Shown piece after piece: positions 34,298 to 43,484 of a DNA stretch of 64,000 nt. Within the stretch, counting starts at the first letter, position 1. Every line of letters starts with the position of its first letter. The DNA comes from an uncultured Bacillota bacterium. Lineage in GTDB: Bacteria; Bacillota_I; Bacilli_A; RFN20; CAG-826. A program made the translations under genes and the position numbers. Location: NCBI GenBank assembly GCA_949299565.1, contig OX437086.1, positions 600,919 through 664,918 of the forward strand. Direction: 5' to 3'. Under the pieces are notes generated by a model. It saw only the letters and a program-made list of their open reading frames with translations, searched no databases and had not been told where the DNA came from.

Positions 34298-35015
34298 TTT
34301 TTTGGTTCTTGTCGAGGGACCGACCGATCGACTTGTCCTCGAAAATCCCTTGAATGCCTATATTGAAGAAACAAGATTACCGTATCGCCTCTTTTTTCAA
34401 GTCGTCAACGGCGATTTGACGAGCAAAGGCGCTTTAGCCAAAGCCGGAAGCGGACATACGCTTGAATATATCCATCGGGAGATCAAACGTTTTTTAAGCA
34501 TCAGCAAATTAAAAATAACTGATCTTGCCGGCATTTTAGAAATCAACGATTTAGATGCTTGTTTTGCCCCGATAACTTCTTATAAATACGCGGATTTCGT
34601 CGATGAGCAGCATTATGAAGCTAAAGACGAAATCATTTGGTTGGAGGATCCTTCCGGTTTAGCCGCTTTGAGGGCAGCCAAAGCTAAAAATCTCCTCTTT
34701 TTAAAAGAACAAAAGAGAATCTCCTACGGCAAGAAAAAGCTAGGGTATGCAATCTTTTATTTTTCGATTAACCTCGAAGGGGCTTTTTACGACGAATTGA
34801 ATTTAAAATCAGGTCTCAAACGCACGAAAGCGCGTCATTTTGAGGCTTATTACGGGGAAAAAGGATCTGAATTCCTCTCTTTTTTAAGGACAATCAACGG
34901 CAATTCGACTTATGAAGAAAGCTGGGATGAAGAAAAAAGGCGACGCGAAGCTTTTAAAAGAGACAGCAACCTCTCTTTCTTCTTTACGAAGATAGAAGAA
35001 GTCATCAAGAAATAG
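34284..35015 (+). CDS. TOPRIM-like putative nuclease partner
   Basis: A 243-residue soluble protein. The N-terminus FLVLVEGPTDRLVLE has the TOPRIM first motif with Glu11, and ILEINDLDACF carries Asp89 and Asp91 as the DxD motif. Such residues bind metal in OLD nucleases and RloB/AbiLii-like proteins. The C-terminal half is Lys/Glu-rich with no recognised motif. Overlap with the ATPase gene and same-strand coupling suggest a two-protein complex. A toxin or effector role is inferred, not shown. Confidence 0.65.
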   Translation: MKKNNFLVLVEGPTDRLVLENPLNAYIEETRLPYRLFFQVVNGDLTSKGALAKAGSGHTLEYIHREIKRFLSISKLKITDLAGILEINDLDACFAPITSYKYADFVDEQHYEAKDEIIWLEDPSGLAALRAAKAKNLLFLKEQKRISYGKKKLGYAIFYFSINLEGAFYDELNLKSGLKRTKARHFEAYYGEKGSEFLSFLRTINGNSTYEESWDEEKRRREAFKRDSNLSFFFTKIEEVIKK

Positions 35016-35016
35016 C

Positions 35017-35022
35017 TATAAT
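35017..35022 (+). promoter_or_regulatory. -10 element of GlpO-like operon, leaderless arrangement
   Basis: TATAAT begins just after the TOPRIM-like gene's stop codon and ends 9 bases before ATG 35032. There is no Shine-Dalgarno between them. Confidence 0.6.
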
Positions 35023-35031
35023 AAGTGCAAG

Positions 35032-36471
35032 ATGGAAAAATATGATGTGATTGTGATTGGGGCCGGCGTTGTCGGTGCTTTCGTAGCCAGGAACCTCGCC
35101 CGTTATTCTCTCAAAACCTTAGTGATTGAAAAGGATTCTGATGTCGGGAATGAAACGAGCATGGCTAATTCAGCGATCGCTCATAGCGGCTATGATCCTC
35201 TCCCCGGTTCTAAAAAAGCTTATTTCAACCGGCGCGGAAATTTTTTGCTTCGCGAAATCGTCAATGATTTAGAAGTGCCGTACGAAGAAAACGGGAGTTT
35301 GACGGTTGCTTTTGACGATGAAGAGGTGAGACTTCTTTTAAAATTATTGGAGAGAGGCAAAGAAAACAAAGTCGATGTTCGCCTTGTTGAAGGAATAGAA
35401 CTTTTTAAAATGGAACCGCATCTCAATCATGAGGCTAAAGCCGCTTTGTACGCTCCGACAGCCGGAATTATAAATCCCTTTTTACTAACGAGTCGCGCTT
35501 TCGAGAATGCTTTAAATAATGGCGTCGAGCTTCATCTCGATGAAGAAGTGCTTTCGCTAGATTATAAGAAGGAAAAATATTTAATAGAAACGAATAAAGC
35601 TCATTACGAAACTTCTTATGTTTTCGATTGCGCTGGCTTAAATAGTGCGAAAATTGTTTCTTTCCTTCAAGAGCCTTCATTCATGATCAAACCGCGTAAG
35701 GGCGAATATTATGTGTTTGATCATTTTTCCCCCGATTACATTCACCATACTTTATTCCCGTTGCCGTCTAAGAAAGGAAAAGGAATTCTTGTGGCCCGGA
35801 CTACTTCGAATAATTATTTGATGGGTCCGAGCAGCGAAGAGACCTCTTTTTCCGATAAAAGCACCGATAAATGGACGTTAGAAGAAGTCAAAAAAGCCGG
35901 TTTGCGCTTAGTGTCTTCTTTTCCTTTTCAAGAGATGATCAGAGTTTTTTCTGGTTTGCGGGCCACGCCTTCAACGCACGATTTCATCGTTGAAGAACTT
36001 GAACGCTTCCCTGGCTTTTTTGTTTTAGGCGGCATTGAATCGCCGGGCTTGGTAAGCGCGCCTGCGCTTGGAGAATATGCGGTGGAAACGCTTCTTAAAA
36101 GGCGGAAAACGCTCACTGAAAATCCAAATTATTCTCCGAAAGTCAGACATTATTTAGATCTTAACAAGATGAGCGCTTCTGAACGGGAAGAGTTATTGCT
36201 TCAACATCCAGAATATGGCGAAATCGTCTGTGTGTGCGAAGGGATTTCGAAAGGAGAAATCCTCGACATTTTTAAAAGATCGCTTCCTTGCAAAACTTTA
36301 AAAGCTCTCAAAAAACGAACGCGCGTGGGCTTTGGGAAATGCCAAGGCGGCTTCTGCCGCAGCAAAACGCTTCCGCTTCTTGCTTCGCTTTTGCAACAAG
36401 AACTAAATGAAGTGGCTTACGATGAGAGCAAAGAAGCATATCTACCATATTCTAAAGGGCAAGAAAAATGA
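35032..36471 (+). CDS. FAD-dependent glycerol-3-phosphate dehydrogenase/oxidase-like protein with BFD-type cluster domain
   Basis: A 479-residue flavoprotein. The Rossmann motif VIGAGVVGAFVARNLARY is at the N-terminus, followed by a DAO/GlpA-like fold (SMANSAIAHSGYD). The C-terminal 80 residues have CVC and KCQGGFC, a BFD-type [2Fe-2S] domain as in anaerobic GlpA. It is the first of three overlapping genes conserved as a set in anaerobic Firmicutes and Thermotoga. Likely reaction is oxidation of glycerol-3-phosphate with electron transfer to the next gene's product; this is inferred from the set. Confidence 0.82.
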   Translation: MEKYDVIVIGAGVVGAFVARNLARYSLKTLVIEKDSDVGNETSMANSAIAHSGYDPLPGSKKAYFNRRGNFLLREIVNDLEVPYEENGSLTVAFDDEEVRLLLKLLERGKENKVDVRLVEGIELFKMEPHLNHEAKAALYAPTAGIINPFLLTSRAFENALNNGVELHLDEEVLSLDYKKEKYLIETNKAHYETSYVFDCAGLNSAKIVSFLQEPSFMIKPRKGEYYVFDHFSPDYIHHTLFPLPSKKGKGILVARTTSNNYLMGPSSEETSFSDKSTDKWTLEEVKKAGLRLVSSFPFQEMIRVFSGLRATPSTHDFIVEELERFPGFFVLGGIESPGLVSAPALGEYAVETLLKRRKTLTENPNYSPKVRHYLDLNKMSASEREELLLQHPEYGEIVCVCEGISKGEILDIFKRSLPCKTLKALKKRTRVGFGKCQGGFCRSKTLPLLASLLQQELNEVAYDESKEAYLPYSKGQEK

Positions 36472-37724
36472 AAGAAGTTCAATATCAAGTCGTCGTCATC
36501 GGCGGCGGGGCGGCTGGTTTAGGAACGATGATCAGCCTTTTGAAAAATAAAGTCAAAGCTCTTCTACTTGAGAAGAACGAAGAGTTGGGCGGCATTCTCA
36601 ATCAATGCATTCATCCGGGTTTCGGTTTAAAACTTTATGAAGAAGAATTGACCGGTCCTGAATTTGCCGCGCGTCTGATCAACGATTTTTTAGCGTTCAA
36701 GCCGACATATCGCCTAGGCTCGACGGTTTTAAACATCGATAAAAATAAACATCAACTTCTCTATCGAAATGCTTATGAAGGTGAAGTTCTCGTCAAATTT
36801 CAAGCTGTTGTTCTAGCAACGGGCGCTTTAGAGCGGAGCCCGGGCGCGATCGCTTTAGACGGCGTGCGATTGCCGGGAATTATGACGGCAGGCGAGGCTC
36901 AGCTCTTTTTGAATCGTTATGGTTTATTGCCTGGGAAGCGAGTTTTTATTTTAGGAAGCGGGGATATTGGTCTCATTATGGCTCGCCGCTTAAGTCTTGA
37001 AGGCGCGAAGGTTCTCGGCGTTGCTGAACTTAAGCCTTATTGCAACGGTTTGAGGCGGAATGTTCAGCAGTGCCTCATCGATTATGAAATTCCTCTTTAT
37101 CTTAAAACGACAGTGGTGAAAACTTACGGAGAGAAGCGCTTAGAAGCGTTAGAAATCGCAGAAGTCGATGAAAAAGGACGAGAAATCGGTGAAAGAAAAA
37201 GAATCGAATGCGATTGTTTGATTCTCTCGATCGGTTTATTGCCGAACATTAAACTTTATAAAGGCTTAGGAATCTCGCTTTCAAACGCGAAAGGCAACGA
37301 AGTCGATGAGCATTTGTCGACGGAAATTCCTGGTTTTTTCGCCTGTGGGAACGCGCTACAAGTTCATGACTTGGTTGATAACGTTGTCCTTGAAGGCTTT
37401 AAATGCGGAGAGGAAGTCGTTTCGTTTTTAAATTACGATTCCTCTTTAAAAGATGAACCTCTCAAAGTCACGATAGGAAAAGGACTCGCGTATGTTCTTC
37501 CTTCTTTTTTGAGCCTCCCTTTGCCGACAGAAATAAATTTTTCTTTCCGCGTGATGCGTCCCTTTCAAAAAGCCAGCCTTCTTCTATACGATGAGATGGA
37601 TAATCTTATTTTTAAGCGTCATTATCCTTATCTTCTCCCGAGCGAAATGCTGAATGTTCGCCTGAAATCAGCGCTTATAGAGGGTAAGCGCGCCCTTCGT
37701 TATGAGGTCAAAGAAGATGAATAA
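36468..37724 (+). CDS. FAD/NAD(P)-dependent oxidoreductase, partner of GlpO-like protein
   Basis: A 418-residue pyridine-nucleotide oxidoreductase. It has two dinucleotide motifs: VVIGGGAAGLGTMISL at the start and FILGSGDIGLIMARRL near 160. The conserved NQCIHPGFG segment and the late FFACGNALQVHDLVD motif match the GlpB/HcnB-like group. It overlaps the preceding gene by 4 bases. The last 80 residues form an added beta-rich domain. Confidence 0.82.
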   Translation: MKEVQYQVVVIGGGAAGLGTMISLLKNKVKALLLEKNEELGGILNQCIHPGFGLKLYEEELTGPEFAARLINDFLAFKPTYRLGSTVLNIDKNKHQLLYRNAYEGEVLVKFQAVVLATGALERSPGAIALDGVRLPGIMTAGEAQLFLNRYGLLPGKRVFILGSGDIGLIMARRLSLEGAKVLGVAELKPYCNGLRRNVQQCLIDYEIPLYLKTTVVKTYGEKRLEALEIAEVDEKGREIGERKRIECDCLILSIGLLPNIKLYKGLGISLSNAKGNEVDEHLSTEIPGFFACGNALQVHDLVDNVVLEGFKCGEEVVSFLNYDSSLKDEPLKVTIGKGLAYVLPSFLSLPLPTEINFSFRVMRPFQKASLLLYDEMDNLIFKRHYPYLLPSEMLNVRLKSALIEGKRALRYEVKEDE

Positions 37725-38073
37725 AAGTTTTATATGCATAATTTGCCCGCGTGGTTGTCAGCTTGAAGTTGATGAAAAATATAACGTTTCGGGAAATTTT
37801 TGTCCGCGCGGCGCAAAATACGGACAAGAGGAAGCCAAAGAGCAGCGGAGAATTTTGACGACGACCATCAGGATTAAACACGCTAATTATCCTTATCTCG
37901 CCGTCAGGACGCGAGAAAGTGTGCCTTTTCATCTATTTCCAACTCTTTTAAAACACATTAAGGAAATTGAAGTTAGTGCTCCAATTGTAAGCGGGGCGCT
38001 CATTGAAGCGAATATTTTAGAGACGGGCGTTGATTTGATCGCGTCAGCGACGATGGAGGAAAAGAAATGTTGA
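37717..38073 (+). CDS. DUF1667 protein
   Basis: A 118-residue protein with CIICPRGCQLEVDE and GNFCPRGAKYG, the four-Cys pattern of DUF1667, likely to bind metal or an Fe-S cluster. It is the third member of the GlpO-like/FAD-oxidoreductase/DUF1667 module. ATG 37717 overlaps the upstream stop; ATG 37702 is an in-frame alternative. Its 3' end overlaps the next gene by 7 bases. Confidence 0.82.
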   Translation: MNKSFICIICPRGCQLEVDEKYNVSGNFCPRGAKYGQEEAKEQRRILTTTIRIKHANYPYLAVRTRESVPFHLFPTLLKHIKEIEVSAPIVSGALIEANILETGVDLIASATMEEKKC

Positions 38074-38615
38074 CTTTAGACGGCAAGATTCTCATTGTTT
38101 CTGATTTGCATGGCCGCGCTTCATCTTTGAAACTTTTAAAGAAACTTTTAAATGACGAAAAACCTGATGCTTTATTAATCCTTGGCGACTTTTTTGCCTA
38201 CGGGCCGCGAAATGGAAGGCCATTAGATTATGACCCGTGGTCGTTACAGAAATTTTTGTCTTCGCTTTCTCTTCCATCGTATGGAGTTAAAGGGAATTGT
38301 GACGATGAAGATGAAGCGGTGATGATTGACTATGCGCCATATCGCTCTTTTTATTATCAGAACAAGCGCTTTTTGATGTTCCACGGCGATCCCTTATCCT
38401 TAGAAAGAATTAAAGATTTTCGGGCGGATGTTTATTTATTTGGGCATACGCATTTTGCGACATTAAAAAGAATGAACGGGTTTTATTATTTAAATCCCGG
38501 GTCTCTTGGCTATCCAAAAGGCGGACTTCCCCCTTCTTATGGCCTATTGGACAAAGAGACCATTTATTTAAAAAACGCGGAGAATAATGAGGTCTGGACG
38601 ACTTTTTCTTTTTAA
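38067..38615 (+). CDS. YfcE-type metallophosphoesterase
   Basis: A 182-residue calcineurin-like phosphodiesterase. All metal-binding motifs are visible: SDLHG, GDFFAYGP, GNCDDE, FHGDP and GHTHFA. Length and motifs fit the YfcE/MJ0936 group, which cleaves phosphodiester substrates with Mn. It overlaps the DUF1667 gene, so it is probably the last gene of that operon. Cellular substrate unknown. Confidence 0.85.
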   Translation: MLTLDGKILIVSDLHGRASSLKLLKKLLNDEKPDALLILGDFFAYGPRNGRPLDYDPWSLQKFLSSLSLPSYGVKGNCDDEDEAVMIDYAPYRSFYYQNKRFLMFHGDPLSLERIKDFRADVYLFGHTHFATLKRMNGFYYLNPGSLGYPKGGLPPSYGLLDKETIYLKNAENNEVWTTFSF

Positions 38616-38677
38616 TGAACAAATGATGATTTAAGATAACTACGAAAGTTTCCATTTAGAATGTTAGAGGAAGATCG

Positions 38678-40351
38678 ATGAATGATGTAGTGAAAGTCTT
38701 TACGTTGGGCGGATTAGACGAAAACGGCAAAAATTGTACAGTTGTTGAGATTGGTGGCGATTTATTCGTCGTTTCATGCGGGCTTAAATATCCCGATAAA
38801 ACGATGCCAGGCATCGATTACATCATTCCCGATGCAAAATATTTAGTAGAGCACAAAAAACAAGTTAAAGCTTATTTATTGCCGCACGGACATGAGGACG
38901 AGATGGGGGGACTCGCCTATATTTATCGTGAAGTTCCGGCCCCGATTTACGGTTCATCGGTTTCGTTAGCCCTCTTTGGTCTTTTTCTTAAATCGCAAGG
39001 CTTCAATCCGCATGATTATGAAATGCATAAAGTGGAAGCGACTTCCGATTTTGTGATTGATGGTCATCGCATTCATTTTTTCCAAACTTCACATAGCGTT
39101 CCCGCTTCTAGCGGCGTTGCCCTTGAAACAAGCTTTGGAAATGTGGTGATTACTTCTGATTTCGTGGTTGAGAATAACGCTGACCCATCTTATTTGTTTG
39201 ACATGAACGCGATTGCTTCTTTAGGCGAAAAGCCGACTTTAGTTTTGCTCAGCGAATCAATATATGCCGATCACGGCGGTTATACCGCGCCTCGTTATAA
39301 ATTGCGGCCCTTAATCGAACAAGAAATCAAGGATGCTAAAGGGCGGGTTTTCATTTCGCTTTTCCTCAACAATTGCTACAACATCGATGAAGTCATTCAT
39401 CTGGCGATTGAAACGCGAAAGAAGATTGTTCCTTACGATCAAGAAAGCGAAGAAATGATCAAAACGCTTCAAGCGGCCGGAGAATTCAAGATTCCACGCG
39501 ACCATTATGCTTCTTCCGAGGATCTCAATCGTCTCCGCGACGTCGACATGATTGTTTTAGTTCTCGGGAGCGGAGTCAAACTTTATAACAAGGTCGCTCT
39601 TTTGGCGGCCGGACAAAACGAAACCCGCAAATGTTATTTGAAAGCGACGGACACCTTTATCGTGGCCTCTCCTTCCAACGACAATACAGAATTAGAAGCG
39701 ACAGATGCTTTGGACGAACTTTATCGAAGCGGCGTCAAGGTCTTGAATTTCACCCGTAAAACGCTTTTTGGAATGCATGCCTCGGAAGAGGATTTAAAGA
39801 TGATGATCGCCCTTTTGAAGCCGCGTTATTATTTGCCGATCAAAGGATTCTATAAGGACTTATTGGCTAACGCTGAAGTAGCTCTTGAAACGCATACGGG
39901 ACTCAATCATCAAAATGTTTTCCTCTTGGAAAACGGATTGAGCGCCATCTTTGATCAAAACGGCGGCCGCTTGTTCGATGAGAAGATTCCGCACGGTGAT
40001 ATCATGATTGACGGAAGCGGTGTCGGCGATGTCGGGAAGGAAGTTTTAGCCGATCGTTCAAAACTTGCAAACGGTGTCGTGATTTTGGCGGCGACGATTT
40101 CGCGCAGCAAACAGAAAGTGATCGCCGGTCCCGATGTTCAAATGTGGGGGCTCGTCTATTTGAAGGAGAGCGATCTTTTGCTCAAAGAAATCAATAGACT
40201 CTTCAATTCATGTCTCAACGAAGCTTTAAAAGAAAAACCCTATGATCTCAGCAAACTGAAAGACGAGGTTTATGAGAAGACGTTGCGTCTCATCAAACGC
40301 CAGACTGGCAAAGAGCCGATGGTTTTGCCGCTTCTTTTAGAAATTGCTTAA
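38678..40351 (+). CDS. rnjB: RNase J2-like protein with degenerate active site
   Basis: A 557-residue MBL/beta-CASP protein of the RNase J family, which degrades and processes mRNA. The first metal motif reads H70-G-H72-E-D74-E75 where active enzymes have His at the last place. The late beta-CASP His motif (PxHGE) reads PIKGF with Lys389. HSVP and the TSDF Asp remain. Losing two ligands suggests weak or no nuclease activity, as known for Bacillus RNase J2. Adjacency to ftsK/spoIIIE also matches rnjB. GAGGAAG precedes the ATG. Confidence 0.85.
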   Translation: MNDVVKVFTLGGLDENGKNCTVVEIGGDLFVVSCGLKYPDKTMPGIDYIIPDAKYLVEHKKQVKAYLLPHGHEDEMGGLAYIYREVPAPIYGSSVSLALFGLFLKSQGFNPHDYEMHKVEATSDFVIDGHRIHFFQTSHSVPASSGVALETSFGNVVITSDFVVENNADPSYLFDMNAIASLGEKPTLVLLSESIYADHGGYTAPRYKLRPLIEQEIKDAKGRVFISLFLNNCYNIDEVIHLAIETRKKIVPYDQESEEMIKTLQAAGEFKIPRDHYASSEDLNRLRDVDMIVLVLGSGVKLYNKVALLAAGQNETRKCYLKATDTFIVASPSNDNTELEATDALDELYRSGVKVLNFTRKTLFGMHASEEDLKMMIALLKPRYYLPIKGFYKDLLANAEVALETHTGLNHQNVFLLENGLSAIFDQNGGRLFDEKIPHGDIMIDGSGVGDVGKEVLADRSKLANGVVILAATISRSKQKVIAGPDVQMWGLVYLKESDLLLKEINRLFNSCLNEALKEKPYDLSKLKDEVYEKTLRLIKRQTGKEPMVLPLLLEIA

Positions 40352-40390
40352 AAATCTTTCTTTCTTAGTGAGGTTATGACGCTTCTTAGT

Positions 40391-40396
40391 TATAAT
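40391..40396 (+). promoter_or_regulatory. -10 element of ftsK, leaderless arrangement
   Basis: TATAAT ends 8 bases before ATG 40405 and no Shine-Dalgarno intervenes. No clear -35. Confidence 0.6.
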
Positions 40397-40404
40397 CATA
40401 AGCG

Positions 40405-43164
40405 ATGAAGGAAAAGACGAATATTGAAAAATATCAACGTGAAATCAAACGAGCCACTGGGGTTTTGCTGGCTCTTTTGTCACTTTTGGCATTTATTTCG
40501 CCTAATACTTTTCTTTGGGGTTTCGGCTACGTCTTCTTCTATCTTTTTGGTCTTGCCGGCCTCTATTTCCTTTTGCCTTTCTTTCTTGTTTTAGGCCTAT
40601 TTTTAGCTTATCGAGGCAATTGTCATCCGCTTTTCAAGCGTCCGAGTTTTTGTTTTGGTCTTTTGTGTCTTTTTTTAGGGCTTTTGTTGTCTTTTGCTCA
40701 TGCCGGAAGCGGCGGAAGTGAAAATTTCAATCTTTTGTCTTCTTATAACGAGGAACTTCTAAGTTTCGCTCAAGATGCATCCTTGCGTCCGCTTCTTTAT
40801 GTGACGCTTTCGGGAGGAATCCTCGGATATCTATTGGCTGTTTTATTCAATCTTGCCGGTTTTGCGGTCCCGATTATCGTTGCAGCACTTTTCTTTTTGT
40901 TAGCGGTAGTCCTTTTGCCGTTACCTCTTTATAAAAAGCTTTTCTTTTCTCTCCATTTGAAACACCAGCATCAGGAAGTGAAAGTTTCTTCAAACAAGCA
41001 TCTCCAGGAGATTGAAGAAAAAAAGGAAAAACTTCTATATGAGCGTCCTTCTCTTTTGTCTTCCGAGGAAAAGATTGAAAAAACGCTTTTAAGAACTGAA
41101 CTATATCATGAGGAAGTGGTGTCGCCGCTTCCAAAGCAAATTACGCCAGAAGAACCGCTTCCGCGCTTCGTTTCGCCGCGCAATATGCATGAGTCCGGCC
41201 TCCGGGAAGCTGTTTTTCCGACCGACTTAGCCCTCAGAGAAGAACGGCGGCGGATTGAAGAAACGAGTAAAGAAGAAAAGGCGCCCGAGCCGATTAAGGA
41301 AGAAGTTAAAGAAGAAGTGCCGCATCTTTTCAACGAGATCTCTCTTGAATCTAAAGTAGAAACGATGAATTTAAAACCTCATCCGTCTTTTGAAGACATA
41401 AATCGTCAAGAAGAAAATAGTTCTATGTCTGTCGTTGAATCGATAATTCCTGAGGCAAAAGAAGAGAAGCCGACATTAGAGACTTTAGAAGAAAGAAACG
41501 TTGTTGAAACTCCTTCTTCGTCTTTAAAAGAAGCAAATGAAATAAGTTTAGAAAACCTAAATTCTAAAACGCCCGAAGTTTTAAAGATCGAGGAGACGCC
41601 AGAGATGGTGTTGCCAGCGGAAATGACGATAAAAGAAGAAACAAAAGAGGAGGAATCTCCCGCCTTCTTGCAGCCGAAGGCACAGATGAGGCCGCCTTAT
41701 GAACTTCCGCCTCTTTCGCTCCTCAAGGATTATCCGCTCAACGATCAAGAAGCCAGCATGCGTGAGGAGTGTGAAAAAAGAGCTGAGATTATCAATCAAG
41801 CCTTTACTGATCTCCATGTCGGTGCTCAAGTCGTAGGCTTTACGATCGGACCATCGGTTACTCGTTACGATATTCAGACAGATCGCGATGTTTCAGTTTC
41901 CTCGATTGGCAAATATATTCAAGATATTTCAGTCCGTTTAGGCGGCGTGGCCACTCGTTATGAGCAGATTGTGCGCGGACGTTCAACATCGGGACTTGAA
42001 ATCGCCAATACCTCAACTTCGATTGTTTCGTTGAAAGATATGTTGAGCGCTTTGCCAAATAATCCAAAAGACAATTTATATGTTCCTTTCGGGAAATCGA
42101 TATCGGGAGAGACAATCGCGGCGGATTTGTCTGATTTCCCGCATTTATTGGTTTCCGGTTCAACGGGAAGCGGCAAATCGATCTTTATGCATGCTTTGAT
42201 TATGACGCTTATCATGCGTAACCGCCCCGAGGATTTAAAGATTATTCTCATTGATCCAAAGCGGGTTGAATTCGGTAAATATCGCGATCTCCCGCATTTA
42301 CTATGTCCAATCATTAAAGAGCCGAGCGAAGCCAAGATGTGTTTCAAAAAACTGGTCGATGAAATGGAACGGCGTTACACGCTTTTTGAATTTGCCGGCG
42401 TTTCTAATATCCGGCAATATAACAGCGAATACGCTCCGGAAGCCGGAACTGAAAAACTGCCGTTTATCGTTGTCTTCGTCGATGAATATGCTGATTTAGT
42501 CGATACCGCGAAAGATATCGGGGAACTAGTTGTCCGAATTGCTCAAAAGGCGCGGGCGGCTGGCATCCATTTGGTGATTGCAACCCAGCGTCCTTCCGTC
42601 AACGTTATTACCGGAACGATCAAAGCCAATTTGCCAGTGAGAGTCGCGCTTTCCGTCTCTTCGCAAGTTGATTCCATTACGATTTTAGGACAAGCCGGGG
42701 CTGAAGAATTGGCGGGCCACGGCGACATGCTTGTCGATTGTTCGTTAATTGCGAGAAACGGCTTTACGCGTTGCCAAGGATGCATGGTCGATAATCATGA
42801 GATTCGCGTTGTCGCCGACTTCATTCGAAAAGAAGCCAGCGTCCATTATGATCCGAATTTCTGCGATTTAGTGGACCATGAACAAGAAGAGAAAGCCTTT
42901 TTAGAAGCCCACCCAGCTCCGACAAACGCTGAATTGAAGGCCCAAAACAATCAGAATTTTTATGAGCAAGTTCGCGACATCGTAATGAGTCAGGAATTCA
43001 CTTCCATCTCGAGGATTCAACGCGAATTCGCGGTCGGCTTTCCGCGCGCTGGGAAAATCTTCGCGCAACTTCAAAATGAGGGAATCGTCGCGCGTGAATC
43101 ATCCTCTAAAGGATCAAAGGTCTTGATTCATTCCTTGGATGAATTAAAAAATGAGGATGCGTGA
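40405..43164 (+). CDS. ftsK: DNA translocase FtsK/SpoIIIE
   Basis: A 919-residue DNA pump that clears chromosome ends from the division septum. Four N-terminal helices (1-170) are followed by a long acidic linker (about 200-430) and the motor domain. Walker A GSTGSGKS is at 585-592, with VVFVDEYADLVD as Walker B. The C-terminal gamma winged helix (ISRIQREFAVGFPRAGKI) recognises KOPS-type sequences. The acpS start overlaps its stop. Confidence 0.96.
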   Translation: MKEKTNIEKYQREIKRATGVLLALLSLLAFISPNTFLWGFGYVFFYLFGLAGLYFLLPFFLVLGLFLAYRGNCHPLFKRPSFCFGLLCLFLGLLLSFAHAGSGGSENFNLLSSYNEELLSFAQDASLRPLLYVTLSGGILGYLLAVLFNLAGFAVPIIVAALFFLLAVVLLPLPLYKKLFFSLHLKHQHQEVKVSSNKHLQEIEEKKEKLLYERPSLLSSEEKIEKTLLRTELYHEEVVSPLPKQITPEEPLPRFVSPRNMHESGLREAVFPTDLALREERRRIEETSKEEKAPEPIKEEVKEEVPHLFNEISLESKVETMNLKPHPSFEDINRQEENSSMSVVESIIPEAKEEKPTLETLEERNVVETPSSSLKEANEISLENLNSKTPEVLKIEETPEMVLPAEMTIKEETKEEESPAFLQPKAQMRPPYELPPLSLLKDYPLNDQEASMREECEKRAEIINQAFTDLHVGAQVVGFTIGPSVTRYDIQTDRDVSVSSIGKYIQDISVRLGGVATRYEQIVRGRSTSGLEIANTSTSIVSLKDMLSALPNNPKDNLYVPFGKSISGETIAADLSDFPHLLVSGSTGSGKSIFMHALIMTLIMRNRPEDLKIILIDPKRVEFGKYRDLPHLLCPIIKEPSEAKMCFKKLVDEMERRYTLFEFAGVSNIRQYNSEYAPEAGTEKLPFIVVFVDEYADLVDTAKDIGELVVRIAQKARAAGIHLVIATQRPSVNVITGTIKANLPVRVALSVSSQVDSITILGQAGAEELAGHGDMLVDCSLIARNGFTRCQGCMVDNHEIRVVADFIRKEASVHYDPNFCDLVDHEQEEKAFLEAHPAPTNAELKAQNNQNFYEQVRDIVMSQEFTSISRIQREFAVGFPRAGKIFAQLQNEGIVARESSSKGSKVLIHSLDELKNEDA

Positions 43165-43484
43165 TGAGAGTTGGGTGTGATTTGGTTGATTTAAGTCGCT
43201 TGCCGCTAGAAAACCAAGCGTTTTTAAAGGGAGTTCTTGCGCCGGAGGAATTGGAAATTTTTCAAAAAAGAAATGATAAGCGCGAATTTTTAGGCGGTCG
43301 TTTCGCCGCCAAAGAAGCATATTTAAAAGCTTTAGGAACCGGAATCCGCGGACGGAAACTTAATAGCATCAAAGTGCTTTATGATGATAATGGCGCGCCT
43401 TATATTCTCGATGATGGGCAAACGCACGCCGTTTCGATAAGCCATGACGGAGGTTACGCATATAGCGTAGTAATAATTGCATGA
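43164..43484 (+). CDS. acpS: Holo-[acyl-carrier-protein] synthase
   Basis: AcpS transfers 4'-phosphopantetheine from CoA to acyl carrier protein. GCDLVDLSRL carries the metal-binding Asp and GGRFAAKEAYLKALGTGI the catalytic Glu/Lys block; SISHDGGYAYSVV closes the fold. About 106 residues, normal length. ATG 43164 overlaps the ftsK stop (TGATG). It overlaps the pullulanase gene by 4 bases. Confidence 0.94.
   Translation: MRVGCDLVDLSRLPLENQAFLKGVLAPEELEIFQKRNDKREFLGGRFAAKEAYLKALGTGIRGRKLNSIKVLYDDNGAPYILDDGQTHAVSISHDGGYAYSVVIIA

Noticed and set aside
38905-38910. G6 run in rnjB (and a similar G6 at 58160-58165) as phase-variable tracts
   Set aside because: Six G is near what chance gives and rnjB is a housekeeping gene; only runs of 8 or more were kept.
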